Source of the DNA: Sorghum bicolor
Taxonomy: Eukaryota > Streptophyta > Magnoliopsida > Poales > Poaceae
Reading direction: 5' to 3'
Assembly (NCBI RefSeq): GCF_000003195.3
Contig: NC_012871.2
Coordinates: forward strand, 59,759,802 to 59,823,801
DNA: 64,000 bases
Below are positions 11,237 to 21,569 of the stretch, one piece after another. The notes under the pieces were generated by a model, which was not told where the DNA came from, did no database searches, and worked only from the letters and a program-made list of their open reading frames with translations. Each line of letters opens with the position of its first letter. Positions within the stretch are counted from its first letter, which is position 1. A program made the translations under genes and the position numbers.

Positions 11237-13045
11237 ATGATGAACCTGTATCGAGTAGAGTATTGGAAAAAACGCGGTCGACCGAGGGAGCTATATGCGG
11301 ACGCCTCTTGTGTGGATGCCCCGGTACCTCCGGACCTCCCGGTTCCAAATTGTGATTGTCAAAAGCCAGCAGAAGTGATGCAATCTAGGCATCCTGACAC
11401 CGCTGCACGGTGTTTCTACACATGTGGCCAATTCAATGTAAGTTTATGAAATTGTGTTTGAATTTTCAAAATGTAGGTTATGGTTGCACCAACGCTTTGC
11501 ATGATTTATTTGTTTGTTTTTCTAGGACCATGAGAAGTGCTTCTTCTTCCAGTGGATCGACGGCCCCGACAAGTTTGACCCACGGTTCTTGCTTTTTGCG
11601 GGTATTTGCCACGGGAAGTTTCCACATGATCGCTTCAAACGTTGGGTGCCGCCACCACCAAACCCCCCACCAATGACTTCTGAGGAGAAGGAAGTAGCTA
11701 CGGCAAGACGCCTTGATGACCCTCCTAAGTGCTTTTGTGGTGACAGAGCTATGGTAGAGCAGACGCGAGGTCTTGAGTTTGTGTGTCCCAACAAGCATCC
11801 ACTAAGTCACTTTTCCTAGTATACCACTTTTGGTTTCTTACAAGTAATTTATATAGTTTGCTCGAAGTCCATTGATTTTCAATTGTGGCAGGATTATTCT
11901 ATGGAAAAGTGTCGTTTTAGAGAGTGGCTATATGGTCCGAAGTCTCATTGGCCGGAGGAAAAGAAGAAAAAGAATGACAGGATTATTACCGCAGCGCCTC
12001 CGGTTAAATGCAAGTGTGGTGTTGAGGCTAGCTACGGCTTAGTTCCTTCCGAACTAGGAGTCAGATATTTTTGTGGTCATATGGTAGACTACGATGTGGT
12101 GAGCTCCTGTTTTTTCGATAGTGCTAGAACAACAATATGTGTTCTTACTAATTATCATCTCTTATTCAACATTAGAGCACTAGGAAATGTGACTGGGAGT
12201 ATTGGCATGGGAAAAGAGACTTCTACCAAACCTGCGAGCAAAAGAAAGCACTAGGCATTAAGCTTCGATGTGGGAACCAACTGTTGGACAACTATGTGAA
12301 GTACTACAAAGAAGACGCACGTCGTGAAGCAAGAGAGGGCCGTCACAACAGCCCTGCAAAAGTAATGTGGGAGAAATGGAGGCTTGAAGGTATCGAGCAA
12401 AAAGAAGAGGAGAACTCTTGGAGAGCTGTACTTCAAGCGTATGACGAAATGAAGGGTTTAGAGAAAAGATTGTGTGCTAGTAAGTAATAATAATTTTAAT
12501 ATCTGTTTCATGTCTTTTGTTTTTCTAACAATTGCTACTTCATTGTTAAAGAGATTGGATGCACCGGAGATTGGGCCGCTGATGTCGCTCGTTCAAGTTA
12601 TTTGGAGAAGATAGCTATGGACAAGATGAAGGAGGATGAAGTCAAAGAGGCAGACGACAACATGGATGAGGAGGACAACTCAAGATTGGACGCTCTCGCC
12701 GAACTTGTGCTTGAGCATGATGCTTCTAAGATGGCTCAACAAGAGCATAATGTACATGTGCACAATGCAGGCGAAACCAGCCGCGCTACGGACTTTGTGT
12801 TGCAGGTGGAGGAGGATGAGGAGGAGGAATGGTATACACAAGCCGTGGATGAGGCGGAGGCTGCTTACTATAGCCAAAAGAATTTGGTGGTAGAGCAGGA
12901 GGAGGACGATGAATGGTTAACACAAGCCGTGGATGAAATTGAGGCTGCTTACTACAGGCAAAAGGCGAAAAAGGCAAAAGGAGTGGTGGTGGAGGCTTGT
13001 GAGTCCGACGACGACGATTTGCTACCTGGCTACGTTTCTGGTTAG
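11237..13045 (+). CDS. Triple GRF-type zinc-finger protein with acidic C-terminus, MULE accessory gene
   Basis: Exons inferred at 11237-11437, 11526-about 11806, 11892-12098, 12176-12479 and 12552-13045. The first module reads NCDCQKP..., FYTCGQF and then CFFFQWIDGPDKFDPRF across the first intron, a good match to the zf-GRF pattern (CxC, later C, then C-x-FF-x-W). Two similar modules follow: KCFCGDRA/FVCPNKH/CRFREWLYGP and KCKCGVEASYG/YFCGH/CDWEYWHG. A basic, charged helical stretch comes next (DNYVKYYKEDARREAREG). The last exon is very acidic and holds a two-fold repeat, EEEEWYTQAVDEAEAAYY and EDDEWLTQAVDEIEAAYY. GRF zinc fingers bind single-stranded nucleic acid in other proteins (known); a role in transposition is inference. 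The exon 2/3 junction is unsure: the apparent frame runs to TAG before a clean donor, so a disabling change is possible. Confidence 0.7.
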
Positions 13046-13596
13046 AGGTCCATAATATTTGAGGATGTAATGGATTCTTTATGTGCTAGTCCGAACTAGT
13101 GGTACATGTCTATGTATGTTGAGGACTTTTGTGCGACGCCATGGATTGCTTCTCCCATTAGTGGTATATGTCCTTGTGACTTCGCCAACTCCTTCCCCAT
13201 TAGGTAGGATTTTTATAGCCGAAGCCTTTATTTGTTGAGGGGAAACGAGTCCAATTTGAAGTTATTAAATAAGTTAATTTATAAAGAAAAATTTAATAGT
13301 TTGGTCTCCAAACAAATGAAAAAATAAAACCTAATTAAACAATCTGTATATATTATAATTTGTAAATACTTAAGTAAAAATTTACTTATGTAAAGCGAAG
13401 TTAAAAAAAGTATATATTATAATTTGTAAATACCTAATTAAACCTAATTAAGTATATATTATAATTTGTAAATACCTAATTAAATCCTTAAGTAAAATTT
13501 ACTAAATAGTAGTAACTAAAAACGAGTCCAATTTCCATATGTTAGAAAAGGTAACTAAAAAATTAATGTAAAGCGAAGTTAAAAAATGTCATCAGG
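13046..13596. other. 3' region of the MULE GRF gene, AT-rich with short tandem repeats
   Basis: Non-coding. The word TATATATTATAATTTGTAAATAC occurs three times (near 13346, 13411 and 13453), separated by TAATTAAA-type sequence, and AAGCGAAGTTAAAAAA occurs twice (near 13395 and 13571). It separates the GRF gene from the central hairpin cluster. Confidence 0.6.
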
Positions 13597-13833
13597 CTCG
13601 GCGTGATATGGCTGCACGCCGAGGTTGGCAACCTCGGCGTGGCCACCACCGCGCACCCAGGGAGGTCCAGGTCTGGCCCCTACCTCGGCGTCAAATGAAT
13701 AAACGCCGAGGTCTCATGCTCGGCGTGGCCTAGATGCACGCCGAGGTTGGCTACCTCGGCGTGTCGAGCACATCCAACTCAGAGAGGGCCAGGTTTAGCC
13801 CCCTACCTCGGCGTCAAATGAATAAACGCCGAG
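13597..13833. repeat. Central cluster of 27-bp hairpin modules in a tandem ~122-bp repeat
   Basis: Four full modules at 13597-13623, 13684-13710, 13719-13745 and 13807-13833, with half-sites at 13633-13640 and 13755-13762. The cluster is two tandem copies of a ~122-bp unit (about 13597-13718 and 13719-13840). It lies between the 3' ends of the convergent GRF and PMD genes, in otherwise AT-rich DNA. Confidence 0.85.
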
Positions 13834-13840
13834 GTCTTGG

Positions 13841-14276
13841 CTCAGCATTTTATTTATTTTCGCCAAATATTTTAGCCATTGACAAAGTAATACAAATTGT
13901 TAATAGAAAACCATAGTCACATAGTAATACAAATTATATACGCACATACGTAAATAAATAATCGACACATATTCCATACATGAGCGCACAAGTTCAATCA
14001 TAGTCCATACTTGATTGGATATTAGAGTAGCTCATACATAACATAGTCATTCACACATAGTCCATACATGAGTTAATTACACATTGTTAATTGGCGTTCA
14101 CACATAGAGTTTGTACATAGTTCATTTGACATTGTCGAGCCATCCACAAAGTCGTTCAAGACAAAAGAAGCCGCTCATCCATATTGTAACCTGTGAACAA
14201 GATGTAGGGGGCACCTTAGGAACACATACATGGGACAACGAAGGAACATGTAGGATGAAAGATTTAAGTTTTTACC
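13841..14276. other. AT-rich 3' region downstream of the MULE PMD gene
   Basis: Non-coding on both strands. CACATAGTCCATACATGAG-like words recur (about 13970-14070). It probably holds the 3' UTR and polyadenylation region of the minus-strand PMD gene. Confidence 0.5.
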
Positions 14277-16688
14277 CTAACGTGGACGCCGACCACCACG
14301 CCTTTCCCTTGGCAGCGCATGGGAACCGGGAGTGTACCTCTCGACAGGTCGGGTCGCCCTTTGTGGACGTCTAGAGGTAGAGGCACCCTGCGTACCTTGT
14401 GGAGCATCACCCAGCTGTGACATGCCAATCTCTTCTTGGTCATCAACCCCATAACCCTCGCCTTCTCCTTGTCCTTGTTCCTCTTCAACTTCTATAGAAG
14501 CCCCAGCTCCATGCGTGGTAGACGGGCCAACTCCTTCAGAGCCGCCTGCTCCACCAAACTGTTGGGGCTCCACTACGCCGGTGGGTTGTCGACAACCAAG
14601 GCGGGCGGCTACCTTGCGCAGGCGATGCATTGCACGCTGCATGGAATACATATTATAATTGGGTAACAAATATATACGGGCGAACAAATATATACGAGCT
14701 CGATGTTGGATTACCTGTAGGGCTGCTCGTAATTCGTTAGCTTCATCTGGAGCACCTGGAGGGATCATCAATGCCCTTCCTTGTTCAGCGACTGTCCTCA
14801 TGATTTCGGTACCCTGCTCACAAATACTATGAGTACAAATCATTTGACAATAGACAACTGTCAACAAAATACAAATACATTAGGACTAACCGCTCTAGAC
14901 AGCACAGGAGCAATCTCAACTTGTCGGCCTGTCCTGGTGGCTTCATCGTAGGGGTTGTCGCCCTCATCTTCACTAGCAATGTCAGCGATGTCTTGCTTCG
15001 TCCATGCAGGCCTCAAGCACAACCTTGTCCTTGGCCCTAGCCACGCGAGGTACTCATTGAACGCATTGTCGCGGTGCACGGCATGAATTCTCATGTTATT
15101 CTGCTCATAACGTAGCCACTCATCAATGTATCTCTGGTGTTCGGCCTGCCAGTTCGTAATCTTCTTCTGTCGCTGACGATTCAACCTGTCAAATCGGGAA
15201 ATGGTTAGTACAAGGACCATTAGAATTAACGAAATGGAAGAGTCAACTTTGAGAATTTAAGCGAGGTACCTATGTAGCTGCCAACTCGTGGAGAAGTCCT
15301 CCGGTGGACAAGGTTGGAGCCTACCAAATTGCCGGGCGACACGGTGCGGGAGGTGGTACTCGACCGCGTAGAAACATATGAGGGGGCACCTCATAGTCCA
15401 CAAATCCTCATCCGCCCTGCACACTGTGCTAAGTGCCAAGCCTAGGATCCTTTCCCTCCTGTACGGTCTCCACTCAACCTGAAAACAACGACTGTGTTGA
15501 GTACTATGTCCATATAGATTGCTACAATTCAAATAAATTGTTGGTAGACTTACGTGTTGTGGTTGAAGGGTGTCCATCTCATTGGTGTAGCTAATGTAAG
15601 CGTGACGGGAGACGTGGTACACACCGCTCGTACGCTCGTAGAGGTTAGCCACCGTAGGAGCAACGATTGTGTCCCCTTCCGGGAACCAAGCAGGTGGCTG
15701 TTGCATCCTATGTGGTCTTCCAACAGGAAGCCTCTCCCACATCCAAATCTGCATTCAAAAGGAAGAAGAACTGAGTATCATAGGTCTATCATGAAATTAA
15801 TGCCTTGCAAGTGAAAGGAAATACTCAAATTATGTACCTGTAGAAGTGTCATGCATCCAGACATAGTAGAATGTGTACCTCCAGCCCTCTGACAAGCCTC
15901 GCACAGCTGGCGGTACAAGAAAGCCAAGATGGCTAAGCCCCAGCTTCTATTCCCAGCGTCATCCCAATTTTGCAAGCACGGGATGTACATCCAGGAAGCC
16001 GTGTCTCCAATGCCATCCGGGAAGAGAACCGTATCGAACATGTGAAGAACATATGCTCTGCAGTAGTAGTTCACTGTGGCTTCATCAGCGTCTGGTGGAC
16101 ACTGATGCCACTGCTCTCGAAGCCACCTAAGTGGTACCCCGCTGCTCCTTCTCTTCTTCCCTGCCTCAAGCTCTGGTAGTGCACGTCCCAAGAAGTTATG
16201 CACTCGGTTCTCCCACCCTTCGGACTCAGTGTCTCCGGTCACTGGAAAACCTCTGATTCTCACTCCAAGGATCATGGCTGTGTCCTCTAGAGTGACGGTC
16301 ATCTCTCCACAAGGAAGGTGGAAGGTGTGTGTCTCAGGACGCCACCTATCGATCAAAGCTGTCAACGTCGCTGGGTTGAAAGGTGGAGTACCGCGACGGC
16401 ACACACGAGCGACTGCAGCAAGGTTGGCCCTCTTCAATAGGGGCGTGTACCTCTCGTCGTACACCATGCTTGTAGCAGCCTCGTGGGTCATGGGTCTCAA
16501 ACAGTGGAGCACCTGCAATGAAAACAACAAAGAGAAACAAACGAAAGTTATTCAAAAGAAAAATGGATGAAAACAAGTAATAAGTAATACAAGTAATACA
16601 AGTGGTAAAAGAAGGGTACCTCTCCATCCTCGATCCTCCGAGCTCGATGTTTCTCATCGGACCTCGGGTCAAGCAGGGTTCGATCCAT
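14277..16688 (-). CDS. Plant mobile domain (PMD, MAIN-like) protein, MULE accessory gene
   Basis: Seven exons: 16688-16620, 16512-15838, 15748-15554, 15478-15270, 15185-14891, 14813-14715 and 14636-14277, all with GT-AG borders. The start gives MDRTLLDPRSDEKHRA, the opening seen in MAIN-like / 'PP7 long form homolog' proteins. The PMD core follows: LIDRWRPETHTFHLPCGEMT, VTLEDTAMILGVRIRGFPVT, WLREQWHQCPPDADEATVNY, SWMYIPCLQNWDDAGNRSWG and LAILAFLYRQLCEA, then RPYRRERILGLALSTVCRAD. The tail is low-complexity, with QGQGEGEGYG and a basic Arg-rich end. Known: host PMD proteins (MAIN, MAIL1) act in transposon silencing and gene expression, and PMDs also occur inside MULEs and gypsy elements. Here it is transposon-encoded, tail to tail with the GRF gene and downstream of the transposase on the same strand. 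No disabling mutation is visible. Its function in the element is unknown. Confidence 0.85.
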
Positions 16689-16811
16689 ACTGTAACATTA
16701 GTGAGAACAAAAAGTTAGTATGAAAGTAACATTACATAAATAAGACATATTATGTAAATTAAAAAAAGAAAACCTAAACAATTGTATAACACATGTAAAA
16801 GTAGTGAAATT

Positions 16812-19655
16812 TTAACAATTGTGGAAATTATAACACATGTAAAAACTACGTAAAAGTACCTCCTCTCTTATCAATTGTGGACATTTCCTTCTATTATGAC
16901 CCGGCTTGTGGCACTTAGAGCAACGAGATTTTTGGGTGTCTTCTACAAAATGAGTGCCAACCTTGCTACTAGTGGACCGACCTTTGGTAGCTCGGTCCAT
17001 GTCCATCTTAAACCGCTTCCGCCTCCTCGGGCCTCTACTCTTCCATAGTAACCCTAAATCAGCCACGTACTTGGGTCCATCATAAGTGGGCCATTGGCTC
17101 TCGTCTAGAAATGGCTCAAATTGAGGGTGCCATGTACTTCTTAGATTTGTCAATGAGAACTCCACGGCCATACGGGGAGGAATCTCAGCGTCGACACGCC
17201 TAAGACGACAAGCTGTGATCATATGAGAGCAAGGCCTGTGGTATATTCTTGGTTTCCCACAGGTGCATCTATTTTCATTGATTATGACCTTATGTTTTCG
17301 AGCGCCTCGATCCTCTCCACCAATGTTGGTTCCTCCTCCCTCAAGAATCTCATAGCCATGTCTTATTGGATCAAAACATGAACCCTTCTGTCGCTTTGAT
17401 TTTCTCTTAGAGAAAGCTAGTTGCTCGGTGGCTAGAAGTGGTCAAGTTTTCCCTTGCAACCATAGGGATCTAGCATGTTTCTTCCGCGCAACGAACCAAG
17501 AGTTGAGCTTGTAGAAAGTGAATGAGGCAATAGCGGTAACAGGCAGCCCACGACAACCTCTAAGAAGACTATTAAACATCTCTGCCATGTTACTTGTCAT
17601 GAAACCCCATCTCCAACCACATGTGTCGTATGCTAAGGTCCATTTCTCCTTTGAAGGCATCAAGTCACTCAAAAACTGTCTACCATCATCATTTGTAGCT
17701 AACTTAAGAGCTTCTAGCTTCTCATTGAATAGCTTAACCTCTTGCTGCCTACAAACCTCCTCGAATAACTTGAAGTTGTCTTTTGTGTGGTCACGTCGTA
17801 TAAGATTCTGAGCAAGGTGTCTTGTGCACCAACGATGATGTATTTGCCCATAACCAGGGATCACCTCCTCTACAGCATTCAGAATCCCAGCATGTCTGTC
17901 GGATATCACACAAACATCACGTCCAGGGCCGATTACAACTTGTCTAACGAGTCTAAGGAACCAGCACCAACTATCGGTGTCCTCCTTCCGAACAATGGCA
18001 AAGGCTAACGGCACAAGCTGGTCTTCGGCATCTGTCCCAATACATATAAGCATTGTGCCCTCGAACTTCCCTGTAAGAAATGTGCCATCAATTGATACAA
18101 CGGGCCTACAATGCTTGAATGCTTCAATGCTCTGACCGAAAACCCAGAAAGCCCTACCAAACACCTCCCGGCCGTTCCTTGATTCACCTTCCTTAGGCAC
18201 GTACTCAAAGTGCGTCCCGGGATTTGCCGCTTTCATTGCGTTCAACATTACCGGTAGCCGCTCATACGCTTCTTCCCAATTACCAAATATTATTTCCAAT
18301 GCACGCTGCTTTGCTCTCCATGCTTTTCCATACTTCACGTAGTAGTTGTATAGTTGGAAGATTGTCTCAACCAACGCGGACACCGTTATGGTTGGCATAT
18401 GCTTCACAATAGGGCACAATTGCCTTGCAATGAACCTAGAGTTGAGCTGCAAATGAGTGTCTTCTGCGTCAGCACTAGCACAAGTATGTGGTTGATTAAC
18501 TGAGGTAATCTTCCATTTGCCTGCCCTTGTTTTCCTAGCACATACTCTCCATTGACACAATTGTTCCTCACAAGCCACGGTGTACCTCTTCTCCTTATAT
18601 GAATTGATCACCCGAAATGGACGGTGGTGGAGAATTGAGTACTCTTGCAACCATGATTTCAACTCATCCATTGTGGCAAACAATAAACCCTTGCGTATGA
18701 TGGGACAAACACTAACATCAGGGATGCTGCTCTCATTTAGCCCACCATCAGCAAAAGCCCTATGAGCATGGCTAAGGTCCTCGAAATCACCAATTGAAGG
18801 CTCTCTATCAGGCAACACCCTCCTCAAAATCTCTATTTCCCTTTCAGTGAGACGACGAACGGGGCGATCGTCATCGGAGTCAACATCCGCCACATCCTCA
18901 AATATCTCATCATCTCCATCTACTTCGATATCTAATCGATTGGTGGCCCGAGCATCGCCAAATTCTTCTTCACCACTAAGATCATCCTCATCACTAAGGT
19001 CATCATCAATGGAATCATCACCACTAGCGTCATCTAAACCCTTTTCTGAGTCACCTATTACATATGAGTCATCATTGTCCTCATTGTCAGTGTTGCCCTG
19101 GACATCTCTATGCTCCATTGTATTGTCTTCAGCATATCTATCGTCGTCAGCCCATCCAACACCATGCTCGGGAAAACCTAGCCCTTCAGCACCACCATAT
19201 TCATCATGCTCCTGTGATACTACCACTTGGCTATCACCATACCATGGTTGTGTGACAATTATTTCTTCTTCCAAAGAAGGACCGACATCTACGCGAGCGG
19301 GGGACGTTCGGCATTCTACTCTTACAGATGACTCCTTGCTAACAACTAAATCCAAAGAACGGACTTCAGAGGCCAAAACAACCGCCTTGTAATGACTCCA
19401 TTCTAAGTCACTTGATATTGGCAACAAACGCTTGATACGTGGACCATTTGCCGACCCAACATCTATCACACCTTGAATCTGAACAAAATCCACATCATTC
19501 CAACCTAACTTTATTTTCACTTCCTCTAACAATAGGGTCAATGTGGGCGATTCACCAAAAATCAACAATTGCTCACTCATTTTCTCAAATTTGACACTAT
19601 CATCTCTTGTCCTAACAACACGGCCTCCATGATGCAACCTCACTAATTTATCCAT
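16812..19655 (-). CDS. MURA-type Mutator transposase, interrupted by one in-frame stop
   Basis: Cuts and joins the element's ends in the nucleus. The first open stretch is 737 codons from the ATG at 19655. It holds an N-terminal domain of about 110 residues, a long Asp/Glu-rich linker, a MuDR DNA-binding region (RPFRVINSYKEKRYTVACEE ... CQWRVCARKT ... QPHTC) and the MULE catalytic core. Probable catalytic residues are D523 (SIDGTFLTGKFEGT), D586 (VISDRHAGI) and E692 (MAEMFNSLLRG), with the C/H motif HHRWCTRHLAQN. A TGA at 17444-17442 ends this frame. The same frame continues without a shift into the rest of the protein: a SWIM finger (CTCGKPRIYHRPCSH), a basic linker and a CCHC knuckle (CSKCHKPGHNRRKC). 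The stop sits where related proteins would be expected to continue, so it is probably a recent nonsense change. Without readthrough the product keeps DDE but loses SWIM and knuckle. The last codons before 16812 may instead be intron. Confidence 0.9.
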
Positions 19656-20111
19656 CTACAACCATCACACATCGAAATATTGTCATATATATATATATAT
19701 ATCACCACATAAATATATACATTAAAAACAAATATCAAAAAGTAAGAAACCCTAACACTACGCTATAAGCCATACCAATTAAGATTTCAACGTAACAATA
19801 TACTAATTAATGTTCTCCACAACACCAAAACATGTACATTTCAATCAAACTCATACAAGAAGGAGGAATGACCAAATGAACAAAAACCACCTTCATCCTA
19901 GGGTTTCCAACGAAAACAAGCAATGCAGAAATACAATGGAAGAGGGGAAGGAGTATTACCTCGTGAGCAAGTTGGAGGGGCTGATTTGGGCCCCTAGCCA
20001 CTCCCTAGTGGCTAGGGTTTGAAGGGGCGGCGGGGTAAGGAGAGAGAGAGGCGCTGGAAGAGGGAAAGACTGAGGAGGAAGAAGGCCGCGCGCGGTCTGT
20101 ATAGCCCAGAC
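19656..20111 (-). promoter_or_regulatory. 5' leader and promoter region of the MULE transposase
   Basis: Contains a (TA)n run at about 19686-19703 and then AT-rich sequence. Read on the minus strand it holds AAACCCTAGCCACTAGGG and CCTAGGATGAAGG, upstream of the ATG at 19655. Between it and the right TIR are the hairpin modules. TIR-driven transcription is inferred by analogy with MuDR. Confidence 0.4.
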
Positions 20112-20284
20112 CTCGGCGTCACACGACTCAACGCCGAGGTCTGGGGCTCGGCGTTAAAGGGCAGCGCGCCGAGCTTTGGGCCGCCAGGCCAAAATGGGCC
20201 GTCCAGCCCCGCTCCCCAGGACCTCGGCGTGGCACCATAGAACGCCGAGGTTAGCGGCTTGGCGTCACCTCATTTGACGCCGAG
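20112..20284. repeat. Right cluster of 27-bp hairpin modules
   Basis: Four modules at 20112-20138, 20147-20173 (right arm GCGCCGAG), 20223-20249 and 20258-20284 (left arm CTTGGCGT). The spacing of 8+11+8 is exact in all four. They lie between the right TIR and the transposase 5' region. Confidence 0.85.
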
Positions 20285-20291
20285 GTCCTAG

Positions 20292-20483
20292 CCACTGTAT
20301 CCGACGACCATGGTCGTCGATGACGTGTCACTACCTAGACGTGAAATGATAAAACGCCGACATACGGACCCTGGGCGCGCTGTTACATGACGCCGAAAAA
20401 CGGTCTATTTTCAAAAATTGTTTCGCCAAGGATCTTTTTGTAAAAAATGTTTCGAAAAATGACCAAAATACAAAAATTTCACG
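20292..20483 (-). repeat. Right terminal inverted repeat of the MULE
   Basis: Reverse complement of the left TIR with many substitutions. It retains the 18-bp palindrome CGACGACCATGGTCGTCG (20302-20319) at nearly the same distance from the tip (about 164 bp against 162 bp on the left) and the block CAATTTTTGAAAATAGACCG. Confidence 0.85.
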
Positions 20484-20492
20484 CGACAAGTG
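20484..20492. repeat. Right 9-bp target-site duplication of the MULE
   Basis: CGACAAGTG, the exact partner of the left border copy. Confidence 0.9.
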
Positions 20493-21569
20493 CGCCCACC
20501 ACGCATGCAGGCGCGGGCGTGTACGCAGATAGAGAGAGCGAATGGTGGCGCGAGCTCCTGGCCGTGGAGGTGCGGACATCGCGGCAGCCGGCGAGCTTGC
20601 TGTGCGGCGAGTTGCGTCGTCTGCGGAGGGGCATGGCTGGGGGCCTGGGAATGCACGGGACGGGACGCGGCCGGGGCCCCGGCGGGCATCTGTGGCTGCT
20701 GCACGCCATGGCACGACGCATATGGCGAGCTCTGCTATGCTCGAGTGCGGACTACGGTCCCACCGTGGAAAAGCGTTGCTGGATGGTGTGAGGACTACAG
20801 GCCTGGTCCTACCGTCAAAACGACGCAAAAAATCGGCGGTTTCTTGTTGGTTGCAACCCGAGCCAATGTCGTTGCCACATCAGACCGCGACGCCTCCGGC
20901 AGACCTGGAGCGGCCAGCCAGTGAACCAGCCAACGACGACTCGATACCGGCCCGCCGCCATATTTGGCCCACCTGTCAGAGATTGACGAGCGCTAGATTT
21001 CGGACCGGTCAGGGTCAGCACGCGCGTGGTCCACAACTATAGGAGCCATACAGCCCAACAGCTGATGGGGCTCTGCGGAGTGCCATGCGCCGCGGCAGCC
21101 CTTTTCTCGAATTGGCAGTTGGCACCACGGGGTGGAGTGGCGATAATCGTCGTCGTCGCTGACAAATCACGCGCGCCGTTCCCAGCCGCAACATCTGCTA
21201 ACGAAACGTAACGCGGTCTGGCCGTCACGTCACATCGTTCCACGGCCGGGCCTGTGCTGTGTGTGACTGTGCGGAGCCGGCTGGGCGCGAACGAAAGCAA
21301 AAGTCTCACGGTACCACCGATGCGCTCTCGGCAAACCGGCGGCGGTGGATGCAATGCAGAAGCAGACGAACCAACCCTAGCCTGTTGTTTCCGATCTCGA
21401 ATTCTCCACAGGACCATAGAAACACCACACGCACACAACCCGCAAGCCAAATCGACGATGAGCTAGCTCACGCGGCCGTTGCCGTTCGTGGTGTGGTGGC
21501 CGATGCGGACGGGACGAAAACCGCCGGCATAAAATTTGGCGATCGCGCGATCAAGATCATTCGAACCAG
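20493..21569. other. GC-rich right flank of the MULE, no gene assigned
   Basis: Several overlapping ORFs on both strands, none with a domain I recognise. It may be promoter-proximal DNA of the duplicated first exon that follows. Confidence 0.5.

Larger units (their letters stand above)
10347..20483. mobile_element. Full-length 10.1-kb Mutator-like element (MULE) carrying three genes
   Basis: The borders are defined by a perfect 9-bp direct duplication, CGACAAGTG, at 10338-10346 and 20484-20492. Inside it, the two ends align from the first base as terminal inverted repeats for about 190 bp, diverged but clear: CAATTTCTAAAAATAGACCG against CAATTTTTGAAAATAGACCG, then CACGTCATCGACGACCATGG in both. 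Contents: a GRF-type zinc-finger gene reading right from the left end, a PMD gene, and a MURA-type transposase reading left from the right end. The inward, convergent arrangement resembles maize MuDR (known biology), although the accessory genes differ. The 9-bp duplication is diagnostic of the Mutator superfamily. Its exact conservation suggests a fairly recent insertion, whereas the two TIRs differ at many sites. Confidence 0.93.

Noticed and set aside
13597..13833. Regularly spaced palindromic repeats resembling a CRISPR array
   Set aside because: The genome is a plant's. Unit spacing is not repeat-spacer, the units include variable loops rather than variable spacers, and the same modules lie at both transposon ends.
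18847..19392. 181-codon Ser/Thr-rich plus-strand ORF
   Set aside because: It is the reverse of the transposase's Asp/Glu-rich linker, whose GA-rich codons read as Ser on the other strand.
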